A stretch of 9,948 nt of DNA from Hyphomicrobiales bacterium (GTDB taxonomy: Bacteria > Pseudomonadota > Alphaproteobacteria > Rhizobiales > SZUA-8). The stretch spans positions 1 through 9,948 of the forward strand of contig QILX01000106.1 of NCBI GenBank assembly GCA_003232175.1, read 5' to 3'. Positions 1 to 6,816 of this stretch are shown piece after piece. Both the position numbers and the translations under genes were made by a program. Numbering within the stretch: position 1 is the stretch's first letter; every line of letters starts with the position of its first letter. The notes under the pieces are model-generated. The model did no database searches. It was not told the DNA's origin and was given only the letters and a program-made list of their open reading frames with translations.

Positions 1-777
1 GACCAGGAAGGGAAGGTGTTGGTCGAAAACCGCTGATGCACCAGGGCAAGGGCGGAGACCAGGGTAGGATCAGTCAGATCGAGGAAATATGTCCCCAGCT
101 GACTGGCGAGAAGCATGCCCTTGTAGAGCAAAGTTTGCGACGACAGGCTCTGGACATAAAAGTAGTCCCGTGCATTTTCCTCTGTCTGCCACAGTTCGTT
201 GAACACTCGCTTGCGGATTACAAAAAGCTTGCGCTCGAAGGCGTCTTGATCCTTGGCGCCGGACCCGCGAGCGATAAAAACCTGCCGGTGGCACGGCTCG
301 GTCGGTAAAACGCTTACCCCAAGATCGGAATTGTCAACGGGAAGATCGCGCCAGAACATCACCTCGTGGCCCTCTTCGCGGGCCATTTTTTCAACAAGTT
401 CCATATACCTGTCGCGCCGGACCTGATCATGAGGCAAAAATACATTTCCGACACCATAATGGCCGGGCTCCGGCAGGGTAAAACCCAGCTCCTCGGCCTT
501 CCGGCTAAGAAATTCGTGAGGCATCTGCACGATGATGCGCTTTGGGGTCGGCACCAACCGCGCCGCGATGTTCCAGGTTCTTCAGGATCAGCAACCCGTC
601 CTGAACAATCTTGTGACTCTTTTGGTTTTTGATATGCGCGACAAAGCCAATACCGCAGGCATCGTGCTCGTTGGCGGGGTCATAGAGCCCTTGCGCGGCA
701 GGCAGGGCTGAATGGCGCCTGTCCTGGTTATTTACCGGCGCAATGGCAGACCTTGCAGATTCAGGCATGTTTGTCAT
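1..777 (-). CDS. gltB: Glutamate synthase (NADPH) large subunit, N-terminal part; frameshifted and cut by the window edge
   Basis: The large subunit of glutamate synthase takes ammonia from glutamine and transfers it to 2-oxoglutarate. The visible part is the class II glutamine amidotransferase domain. I chose the ATG at 777 because an AAAGGAG ribosome site sits 9 nt upstream; a longer frame to 930 is leader. After a propeptide of about 40 residues comes EHDACGIGF, with Cys41 as the expected N-terminal nucleophile, then NLEHRGAVGADPKA (ending at 538). There the frame breaks. The 777 frame continues into nonsense and stops near 505, while the frame starting at 536 continues IIVQMPHEFLSRKAEELG and stays open to position 1 (about 178 codons, including VFIARGSGAKD and VHQRFSTNTFPSW). 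The family normally has GDGAG between these parts, so about 14 nt seem to be missing. This is either a real inactivating deletion or a sequence error; the clean downstream frame suggests a recent event. Identity is near certain, integrity is not. Confidence 0.93.
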
Positions 778-1000
778 CGCGTGCCGCTCCTTTGTTTCGT
801 TGGCGCACCGTTCGGCGCCGCGTTGGTTTTCGCCCGCATCGCAACGTTGTCGGTGGCTTACCACCAAGGCTCCCGCGCAATTTCTGCCTTGGTACGGGGC
901 CAGCTGATTGGCGGTCGACATTAAAGCCAAACGCCTGTGAAGCCCGAGGTATTTCGGGTTGAATGTGTTCAGCGCCCAATTAACAGAACACGCGCCCTAA
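778..1000 (-). promoter_or_regulatory. Structured 5' leader region upstream of gltB
   Basis: This stretch has no convincing gene. Read in the gltB direction it carries several hairpins. ACCAAGGC (893-886) pairs perfectly with GCCTTGGT (870-863). GGTGG (865-861) pairs with CCACC (856-852) around a TAAG loop. GGCGC (819-815) pairs with GCGCC (806-802) just before the AAAGGAG ribosome site. The first two stems share three bases, so they cannot both form fully. Further upstream are CCCGA/TCGGG and an inverted repeat GTGTTC/GAACAC (965-991). I could not identify a confident promoter. A regulatory role is inference. Confidence 0.35.
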
Positions 1001-1223
1001 TCTATCCAGACCATCTGCCACCCCGGCAGCCTGGATTTGACCGACAGGCTGGCGTCATCGCCTGCCCGTGGTATCCGAAAGCTTATTATGTCAATATAGC
1101 TGACCTTATTCAATAGCCATGACGGAAACCGCCCTGCCGGATATTTGCGGGCCACGGCATTCACCGGTCGCCGGCAAGGCGTGCAGGCTTGCACAGCCAT
1201 ATTGCCTATCGCATTGTGCGCCC

Positions 1224-3176
1224 ATGGCACATGACAAAACCACAACACCTTACGGGACCTGGCCCTCACCTGTCGCGGCGGCGGATGTGGCTCTGGCGGG
1301 GGTGCGTTACGGCCTGTGCACCATGAACAATGAGGCGCTGTACTGGAGCGAATTCCGGCCCGACGCCGGACCGCGGACAGTAATAGTTCGCCGAGACGCC
1401 AACGGGAAAGTCAGCGATGTTTTGCCGCCGGGCTTTTCCGCCCGCTCCCGTGTCCACGAATATGGTGGCGGCGAGTTCACTGTTGCCGGTGACTGCGTGG
1501 TTTTTGTCAATGACAGCGACCAGGACCTTTATGTCATTGAAAGTGGCTCAGGCCCGAGACGGCTCAGTCGCGCTGCCGGCTGGCGTTTCGCCGATATGGT
1601 TTTGGCTCCACATGGGTCCAGGGTCCTGGCCGTCGGTGAACACCATGATGAACAAGGACCGCACTCGATGCCGCAGAATGCCGTTGTGTCGTTCGAGGTG
1701 TCAGCGGATGATAAACAATCGCCCGGCCTGATCCTGGCGGGCCGTGATTTTTATGCCTGTCCACGTTTCAACCCCGACGGCACTTGTCTTGCCTGGCTTG
1801 CCTGGGACCTGCCGCATATGCCGTGGCAGGCTGCCGAGTTATGGGTGGCGGATATCGGCAAAGATGGCGGTATAAGAAACGCACGCCATGTCGCCGGTGG
1901 ACCGGGTTCTGCTGCCTTCCAGCCCCATTGGTCACCTCAGGGTGAGCTTTACTTTGTTGCCAACCACGAGGGCTGGGGCAACCTTCATGTCGCTGGAGAA
2001 TCCCAAAACACTGTCCTTTTCCCCGACAAAGCGGAGTTTGGCCGGCCATTGTGGCAATTCGGCATGGCGAGTTACGCCTGCCTTGGTGATGGGCGCATCG
2101 CCGCATCGTGCTGGCGGGACGGCAAACTGGAAATCGGCCTTCTTGAAACCGAAACCGGGGCCTGGTTCAAGCTTGATACGGAGCTTGTGCGGCTGGATGC
2201 GATTTCTGGGTCTTCAGCTGGCTTCGCCATTGCGGGCGGCACCGATTCCAGTACGCCCGGGATTTGGTTCTTCGACAAAAATGGCGATTTTGTCGATCGC
2301 CCCGCCGGGGGAGACCGACCGCTGAAAACCGGCGATGTATCGGTTGCACGGCAGTTGCGCCTTCACACCGGTTCCGGCCCGCTGCATGGGCTTTACTATC
2401 CCCCCGCCAATGCCGAGACCCATGGCCCCACCGGGACACATCCGCCACTTATTGTCTCAGCCCATGGCGGGCCGACGGCGATGGCCAAGCGTGGTTTTGA
2501 CCTTGAAAAGCAATATTGGACCACTCGTGGATTTGCTTTTCTCGATGTCGATTATCGCGGCAGTTTTGGGTATGGCCTTGCCTATATGCGCGCCCTTGAC
2601 GGGGCCTGGGGCGTTACCGACGCCGCCGATGCCATTACCGCCGCGAGGACCGCTGCCGAAGAGGGGCTGGCCGATGCCGCCGCCATGGTCATCACCGGCG
2701 GCAGCGCCGGGGGGCTGACAGTTCTCAACGCCCTTGCCAGCTCCCAGGTCTTTGCGGCGGGGGCATGCGCCTATGGCGTTGCCGATCTTGCCTCCCTCGC
2801 CCGCGACACCCATAAATTCGAGGCAGGGTATCTTTATTCGCTGATGGGGGTAGATCGCGATGACCCAAAAGCCCTGGCGGAGGTTTTTGAGTTACGTTCA
2901 CCACTGTCCCATGCCGACAAGATCGTCTCCCCGGTGATTTTTCTGCAAGGTCTTGACGATGCGGTGGTGCCGCCCAGCCAGTCGCGGGTGATGGCGGCAT
3001 CGTTACGATCCAGGGGTGTTCCGGTGGCTTATCTAGAGTTTGAAGGCGAAGGCCACGGCTTCCGCAAACCGCAAACGGTGATCGCAGCGCTGGAAGCGAC
3101 CCATGGCTTTTTTACCCGCATATTGAACCTTGTCCCCGCCGCCGACCTGCCACGGGTCAAAATCGACAATCTTTAA
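1224..3176 (+). CDS. S9 family peptidase (prolyl oligopeptidase / acylaminoacyl-peptidase type)
   Basis: This is a serine hydrolase that should cleave short peptides, probably in the cytoplasm because no signal peptide is visible. The N-terminal part (about residues 1-370) is repetitive in the manner of a beta-propeller, with blocks such as PHWSPQGELYFVA. The C-terminal alpha/beta hydrolase domain shows HGGPTA (residues 414-419), DVDYRGSFGYG (from 441), the nucleophile Ser494 in GGSAGG, the acid Asp579 in GLDDAVVPP and His611 in GEGHGF, so the triad is complete. The product has 650 residues, normal for the family. I chose the ATG at 1224 because it puts the conserved PYGTWPSP block at residues 9-16. 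An in-frame ATG at 1119 would add 35 Cys- and His-rich residues unlike the family. Neither start has a clear ribosome site. The gene probably forms an operon with the aldolase gene 12 nt downstream. Substrate is unknown. Confidence 0.9.
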   Translation: MAHDKTTTPYGTWPSPVAAADVALAGVRYGLCTMNNEALYWSEFRPDAGPRTVIVRRDANGKVSDVLPPGFSARSRVHEYGGGEFTVAGDCVVFVNDSDQDLYVIESGSGPRRLSRAAGWRFADMVLAPHGSRVLAVGEHHDEQGPHSMPQNAVVSFEVSADDKQSPGLILAGRDFYACPRFNPDGTCLAWLAWDLPHMPWQAAELWVADIGKDGGIRNARHVAGGPGSAAFQPHWSPQGELYFVANHEGWGNLHVAGESQNTVLFPDKAEFGRPLWQFGMASYACLGDGRIAASCWRDGKLEIGLLETETGAWFKLDTELVRLDAISGSSAGFAIAGGTDSSTPGIWFFDKNGDFVDRPAGGDRPLKTGDVSVARQLRLHTGSGPLHGLYYPPANAETHGPTGTHPPLIVSAHGGPTAMAKRGFDLEKQYWTTRGFAFLDVDYRGSFGYGLAYMRALDGAWGVTDAADAITAARTAAEEGLADAAAMVITGGSAGGLTVLNALASSQVFAAGACAYGVADLASLARDTHKFEAGYLYSLMGVDRDDPKALAEVFELRSPLSHADKIVSPVIFLQGLDDAVVPPSQSRVMAASLRSRGVPVAYLEFEGEGHGFRKPQTVIAALEATHGFFTRILNLVPAADLPRVKIDNL

Positions 3177-3188
3177 CCGAAAGCACCC

Positions 3189-4268
3189 ATGGATTTTTCA
3201 TCTGACAACAGTTTTGGCGTACACCCCAAGATCATGGAGGCCATCGCCGCCGCCAATGGCGGCCCGGTTCCCTCTTATGGTGATGACGAGATAACGGCGA
3301 GGGTTAAAAAGCGAATTTGCGAGGTTTTCGAGGCCGATCTGGATGTGTTTCTGGTGCCAACGGGAACAGCGGGCAACGCCCTGGCCGTTTCCACCTTCTG
3401 TTCACCCCTGGGCTCGATCTATGCCCATGATGAAGCCCATCTGGTCATTGAAGAAGGCGGGGCGGCGGAGTTTTACACCGGCGGTGCCAAGGTCATGCCC
3501 GTCGGGGGGCCGAATGGGCAAATCGATCCGGTCCGCCTGAAGGACCGTCTTAAGCATGGCGATCTTTACGGTAATCGCTCCTTGATTCCTTCGGCCGTCA
3601 GCCTGACCCAGGCCACAGAGTGCGGCACGCTTTATCAGCCCGAAGCCATCGCAAAACTGGTCGAAATTGCCCGCGCCCACAATATGGCGGTCCATATGGA
3701 CGGCGCGCGCTTTGCCAATGCCGTTGCCAGTCTGAAGTGCCAGCCATCAGACCTGACCTGGCGATTGGGGATCGATGTTTTGACATTTGGAGCAACAAAA
3801 AACGGTGCCATGTCAGTGGAAGCAGTTGTGCTTTTCGATCGCGGACGGGCTGATGAAATGGACCGACGGCGATTGCGCGCCGGACATCTTCTGTCCAAAA
3901 TGCGGTTCGTAGCGGCTCAACTTGACGCTTATCTGCGTGACAATCTCTGGCTTGATCTGGCGGCCCATGCAAATGCAATGGCAACTCGCCTTTCGGCCGG
4001 GATCACCAAAGTTCCGAATGTCCGACTGGCCTGGCCGACCGAGGCCAACGAAGTTTTCGCTGTCATGCCTATGGGGTTGTGCACCTATCTGGAAGGCCGG
4101 GGAGCCAGGTTTCACAGCTGGTCGCAACGCGGCCTGTCCGGGACCGGTGTTGCCGCCGGAGGCCCCCCCGGGGCTGGCGAGGATCTCCGGCGCATGATCT
4201 GTTCATTTGATACCTCTGAAGCCTCTGTCGATGAATTTGTAAACACCGCAAATGGCTTCAACGGTTAG
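3189..4268 (+). CDS. Threonine aldolase family protein (PLP-dependent, low-specificity L-threonine / phenylserine aldolase type)
   Basis: Enzymes of this fold-type I PLP family split beta-hydroxy-amino acids, such as L-threonine to glycine and acetaldehyde. The N-terminus FSSDNSFGVHPKIMEA matches the usual start of the family. YGDD (around residue 31), PTGTAGNALA, His84 in DEAHLVIEEGGAAEF (stacks on PLP), Asp171 and Arg174 in HMDGARFANAV, and the Schiff-base Lys204 in TFGATKNG are all present. The block GHLLSKMRFVAAQLDAYL resembles the proteobacterial low-specificity and phenylserine aldolase branch rather than E. coli LtaE. The product has 359 residues, full length. The gene starts 12 nt after the S9 peptidase stop, with only a weak GAAAG ribosome site, which suggests translational coupling. 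Pairing with a peptidase fits amino-acid catabolism, but that is inference. The exact substrate cannot be read from sequence. Confidence 0.9.
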   Translation: MDFSSDNSFGVHPKIMEAIAAANGGPVPSYGDDEITARVKKRICEVFEADLDVFLVPTGTAGNALAVSTFCSPLGSIYAHDEAHLVIEEGGAAEFYTGGAKVMPVGGPNGQIDPVRLKDRLKHGDLYGNRSLIPSAVSLTQATECGTLYQPEAIAKLVEIARAHNMAVHMDGARFANAVASLKCQPSDLTWRLGIDVLTFGATKNGAMSVEAVVLFDRGRADEMDRRRLRAGHLLSKMRFVAAQLDAYLRDNLWLDLAAHANAMATRLSAGITKVPNVRLAWPTEANEVFAVMPMGLCTYLEGRGARFHSWSQRGLSGTGVAAGGPPGAGEDLRRMICSFDTSEASVDEFVNTANGFNG

Positions 4269-4346
4269 AAATTTCCACAAACTCTGCGTTTATGAGTTCG
4301 TCTTTGAGGAAGGCCGGCTGGCCCGCCTATTTACGCCAGGATGGAA

Positions 4347-4595
4347 TTACTCCACCACGATTTCTTTGACCATATTCTTGTCGCCATCGACATCGTAATC
4401 GAGAACAACTTTGACACCCGCTATAATACTCGCGGTATCCAAGCCCTCGGCGAGGACGAAAATTTCACCGCTGTCGAGCATCAAAGCACGTGTTGCTTCG
4501 TCAAAAGAAGCAACGACGCCGCTGATCTCCTTAGCCTGAGCCGAAACGCTCAGAACGGCGATAATTGCTGCTGTGCCTAGCATTTTACGTATCAT
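4347..4595 (-). CDS. Small secreted DUF1344-like protein
   Basis: An 82-residue protein with a signal peptide (MIRKMLGTAAIIAVLSVSAQA, likely cut after residue 21), leaving about 61 residues in the periplasm. The mature part ISGVVASFDEATRALMLDSG, followed by FVLAEGL and a C-terminal DYDVDGDKN block, resembles the DUF1344 family, small beta-rich proteins of unknown function common in alphaproteobacteria. I chose the ATG at 4595 over an in-frame ATG at 4622 because GGAG lies 9 nt upstream of it and the signal peptide then starts correctly. It is convergent with the aldolase gene. No clear terminator is visible in the 78 nt between their stops. The family call rests on recall of the motif pattern. 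Confidence 0.82.
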   Translation of the reverse strand: MIRKMLGTAAIIAVLSVSAQAKEISGVVASFDEATRALMLDSGEIFVLAEGLDTASIIAGVKVVLDYDVDGDKNMVKEIVVE

Positions 4596-4943
4596 TTTCG
4601 GTTTCTCCGTTACTTGGTTCAACGATGCCGGCGCGATTAGACTGATGTCTGAATAGGTCTCTCACCGGCGGGCCAAACCTAGGTAGGAATGGAGGCGGCA
4701 AATGGGCGCGCTGGTGCCGATCTCAAGGAGTCTTAGCGACCATTCAGCGTCAATTTCCGGGCACCAAATTGGGCCACGTTTACCGGCGGCCCTAGCGGGA
4801 GCTCGTAGTTTGTTGCAATACGAAATTGGTTAAGAACCGGCTTATGCCAGGGCCGCAATTCTCATAAAAAGGCGACCCTGGTTCCCACCTGCCTTTAGGG
4901 GAATGGGGCTATAGTATGGCAGGATTTGAAGAAGGGCACTGTC
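4596..4943. other. Divergent intergenic region between the DUF1344-like and HPt genes
   Basis: About 350 nt without a supported gene; it should hold the promoters of both flanking genes. An inverted repeat CCAGGG/CCCTGG (4847-4852 with 4876-4881), extended by CGC/GCG after one mismatch, has a 15-nt loop and lies 62 nt before the HPt start. A TATAGT close to the HPt start (about 4911-4916) could be a -10 box, but I see no good -35 at the proper distance. Nothing else is recognisable. Confidence 0.4.
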
Positions 4944-5474
4944 ATGGCTGATGACCAAATTTCGTTGCGTAACCCTCCCAACACTCCCAAAAGGGTTGAC
5001 CGGTCCAGCTATGATGCGGAGACCCAGGCAATGCTTGTTGCAGCGGACAAATTGCTGGTTGAAATGAGCCAAGGATTTAACGAAGAAGCACGGCAGCAGA
5101 TCCAAACCATTCAGGTTGCGATACGGGCCCACGATGCCCAGGAGGCCGACGACTATTCGCGTCGCCTGCATGCGCAGGAAGTGTACCAGGCCAGCCACGA
5201 ACTGCGCGGCCAGGCCGGAACATTCGGATTTGATCTGTTGAGCGAGCTTTGCGATTCACTATGCATCTTGCTGGAACTAGAAAAAAACCTCGATACCGAC
5301 GGCCAACCGGCCCCACCGCGTAACAATGGCGTCTGGGAGGCTGTCGTTCATCATGCCAACGCCGTAACCGCAATTGTGGAAAACAATCTCAAGGGCGATG
5401 GCGGCGCAACGGGCCGGGCGCTTTCCGCCGAGGTCACAAGGCTCCGCGAAGTCCTGACCCACGCTTCGGCCTGA
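4944..5474 (+). CDS. Stand-alone HPt (histidine phosphotransfer) domain protein
   Basis: A 176-residue protein whose central helix carries the HPt signature SHELRGQAGTFGFDLLSELC, with His85 as the expected phospho-acceptor and the usual Gly at H+4 and Ala at H+6. Such proteins relay phosphoryl groups between a hybrid histidine kinase and a response regulator in the cytoplasm. Residues 1-75 are mostly polar and helical, without a signal peptide or membrane segment. No kinase or receiver domain is attached, and no kinase or regulator gene lies next to it, so its partners are unknown. I chose ATG 4944 because AAGAAGGG lies 7 nt upstream; a TTG at 4926 would place that ribosome site inside the gene. 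It is divergent from the DUF1344-like gene and ends 204 nt before the hairpin terminator at 5679. Confidence 0.85.
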   Translation: MADDQISLRNPPNTPKRVDRSSYDAETQAMLVAADKLLVEMSQGFNEEARQQIQTIQVAIRAHDAQEADDYSRRLHAQEVYQASHELRGQAGTFGFDLLSELCDSLCILLELEKNLDTDGQPAPPRNNGVWEAVVHHANAVTAIVENNLKGDGGATGRALSAEVTRLREVLTHASA

Positions 5475-5483
5475 CGCCAGAGC

Positions 5484-5590
5484 GCCTCACGGCTGGAGAT
5501 CGAGGTATGTTGGAGCGCCACTGCTCTTGAATAACGTCTCAGCATGGCCTTTTCCTAAAACCGGTTCTGATCTCCAGGAGGCGAGATTCA
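5484..5590 (-). repeat. Degenerate copy of the intergenic repeat element found at 8067-8168
   Basis: A core TTTTCCTAAAACCGGTTCT (about 5553-5571) matches the reverse complement of the 8067-8168 element except at one base. Upstream of it, AGCGCCA, then a CTT-rich stretch and GCAT recur in the same order and at similar spacing as in that element. The terminal inverted repeats are not preserved, so this looks like an old, decayed copy in inverted orientation. The limits given are approximate. Confidence 0.45.
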
Positions 5591-5678
5591 AATTTCAGTT
5601 TGATGCACTTTCCGGACATAAAACCGAGCGCACATATCATGATAGCGCTCCAAGTGGCCAAATATTTGGGCAGTTGAA

Positions 5679-5704
5679 GGCGCCCGGTTTCCCGGACGCC
5701 TTTT
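5679..5704 (+). terminator. Hairpin terminator between the convergent HPt and Hsp20 genes
   Basis: GGCGCCCGG pairs with CCGGACGCC around a short TTTC loop, with one C/A mismatch, and is followed directly by TTTT. It works best as an intrinsic terminator on the plus strand. On the minus strand, 37 nt after the Hsp20 stop, the same hairpin is followed by only a weak T tract, so it may serve both genes. It lies 204 nt after the HPt stop, which would give the HPt transcript a long 3' tail. Confidence 0.6.
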
Positions 5705-5740
5705 GCCGTTGCACGCCTCTTATGCCGCCAATCTACGCAA

Positions 5741-6196
5741 TTACGCCGCTTTGGACGTCCTGGCTTCGATCGATTTGGCCTTAGTAATGGCAATCTTGCG
5801 CGGCTTCATCGCCTCGGGAACATCGCGAACCAAATCGATATTGAGCAACCCGTGCTCAAGGTTTGCATCGGCGACCTTCACATGGTCAGCAAGCCGGAAG
5901 CGGCGCTCAAAGGATCGCGCGGCAATTCCCTGATAGAGGAAATCGCGGTCTTCCTCTTCGGACGGCACTTTCTGGCCCAGAACCACCAGGGCATCTTCTT
6001 TGGTTTCGATATCAATCTCATCGGCGGAAAAACCAGACACCGCCATGGTGATCCGATATTCATCCTCGCCGAGGCGCTCGATATTGTAGGGCGGGTAACC
6101 ATTGGCATTTTCGACTGTGCCCTGGTTCATCAACGATGCCAGGCGATCGAATCCAACGGTAGTTTTGTAAAGGGGGGAAAAATCAAAGGTTCGCAT
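5741..6196 (-). CDS. Small heat-shock protein, Hsp20 / IbpA family (class A type)
   Basis: A 151-residue ATP-independent holdase that binds unfolding proteins in the cytoplasm and hands them to DnaK and ClpB. The N-terminus MRTFDFSPLYKTTVGFDRLASLM is the classic IbpA/HspA opening. The alpha-crystallin domain spans about residues 35-128, with YPPYNIERLGEDEYRIT, VSGFSADEIDI, RSFERRFRLADHV and GLLNIDL (116-122). The C-terminal IXI oligomerisation motif is IAI at 135-137. I chose the ATG at 6196 because AGGAGG lies 7 nt upstream; the open frame extends to 6505, but that part is promoter and leader. Transcription probably depends on the heat-shock sigma factor RpoH, and translation probably on an RNA thermometer in the leader (separate entries). 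It is convergent with the HPt gene and divergent from the small secreted protein gene. Confidence 0.94.
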   Translation of the reverse strand: MRTFDFSPLYKTTVGFDRLASLMNQGTVENANGYPPYNIERLGEDEYRITMAVSGFSADEIDIETKEDALVVLGQKVPSEEEDRDFLYQGIAARSFERRFRLADHVKVADANLEHGLLNIDLVRDVPEAMKPRKIAITKAKSIEARTSKAA

Positions 6197-6288
6197 CACA
6201 TATCCTCCTGTTGAGCGACATGGGGAGTAGGGGCCCGCCATCTGGCCGGGCATCCTTATCCGCGGCCCCAAGCTTGGCGACCGCTTCG
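6197..6288 (-). promoter_or_regulatory. ROSE-type RNA thermometer in the hsp20 5' UTR
   Basis: The leader of about 90 nt, read in the hsp20 direction, ends with TCGCT (6218-6214), a CAAC loop and the ribosome site AGGAGG (6209-6204). TYGCT facing AGGA is the hallmark of ROSE thermometers, in which the Shine-Dalgarno is masked by a weak helix with an unpaired or G-G position. Flanking bases CATGTC (6221-6216) and GATATG (6204-6199) can extend the stem toward the start codon. Upstream hairpins, GCCC-G-GCCA/TGGC-GGGC and GCGG/CCGC, give the multi-hairpin layout typical of ROSE. The family is known from rhizobial and enterobacterial small heat-shock genes. Assignment here is by motif and position. 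Confidence 0.8.
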
Positions 6289-6294
6289 TACTGA

Positions 6295-6322
6295 ATCTGG
6301 GGTCGGCAGACGGTAATTCAAG
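6295..6322 (-). promoter_or_regulatory. RpoH (sigma-32) promoter of hsp20
   Basis: CTTGAA at 6322-6317 and CCCCAGAT at 6302-6295 are separated by 14 nt. The sigma-32 consensus is CTTGAA, 13-15 nt, CCCCATNT, so only one of the specified bases deviates. Transcription should start near 6288, giving a leader of about 90 nt that contains the thermometer. Confidence 0.8.
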
Positions 6323-6474
6323 CGCAAGACGCTCCATTTGGGATTTTTTCAACAATAGACGAGAATTTCGAAGTTGGCGTTTGCCATCCGTTAACGATTT
6401 TGGAACATGTCTTGAAACCCAAGTGATTCGAAGGCCTTCGAGCGGTTCGTAGCGGTTTTCTTGAAAGACAATCC

Positions 6475-6816
6475 ATGATGAGATTTCTAGTCGTGGCCAG
6501 CGCACTTATGGCCGGTATTGTTTTGACACCAGAGGTCCGTGCTGCTCAGAATTCCGAGCCTGTCGGACAGATTTGGGGGCACAAGGACATCTCCATGGCC
6601 CGCGCTGCCGCTCGAGGTCTTCGTCGCCACGGATTTTGGGGGTTTGGCAAAGCCCGGACCCTTGGTGGTCACCTTTATCTTCAGGCCTATCGTGGGCGCG
6701 GTATTCCGGTGATGGTCAAAATTGACCTCGAAGGCGGACGAATTGTAGCGGTAAAGACATTTGAGCGCCGGCATGTGCGCAGCGGTATAGCCCTGGGCGA
6801 TAATCGGCTGATTTAG
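6475..6816 (+). CDS. Small secreted protein of unknown function
   Basis: A 113-residue protein beginning with a signal peptide (MMRFLVVASALMAGIVLTPEVRA, likely cut after residue 23), so it should be periplasmic. The mature part is basic and Arg-, Gly- and His-rich (AAARGLRRHGFWGFGKAR). It ends with YRGRGIPVMVKIDLEGGRIVAVK, a beta-strand pattern that loosely recalls PepSY-like domains; I would not assign that family on this evidence. ATG 6475 and ATG 6478 are both possible starts, and neither has a strong ribosome site. It is divergent from hsp20 and lies 116 nt before the alpha/beta hydrolase gene. Codon use and frame look real, with no competing frame of better quality. Function is unknown. 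Confidence 0.7.
   Translation: MMRFLVVASALMAGIVLTPEVRAAQNSEPVGQIWGHKDISMARAAARGLRRHGFWGFGKARTLGGHLYLQAYRGRGIPVMVKIDLEGGRIVAVKTFERRHVRSGIALGDNRLI

Noticed and set aside
778..930. N-terminal extension of GltB to position 930
   Set aside because: The added 51 residues are not family-like, and the region contains the AAAGGAG ribosome site for the ATG at 777 plus leader hairpins.
712..962. Plus-strand open frames opposite the gltB start and leader
   Set aside because: They have no ribosome site, composition is that of an antisense shadow, and no domain is recognisable.
2167..2813. Long minus-strand frames inside the S9 peptidase gene
   Set aside because: They are antisense shadows of a well-supported gene, rich in Gly, Arg and Pro, with no family motif.
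6197..6505. N-terminal extension of Hsp20 to position 6505
   Set aside because: It covers the sigma-32 promoter, the thermometer and the strong AGGAGG site; the family starts at the MRTFDFSPLY block.
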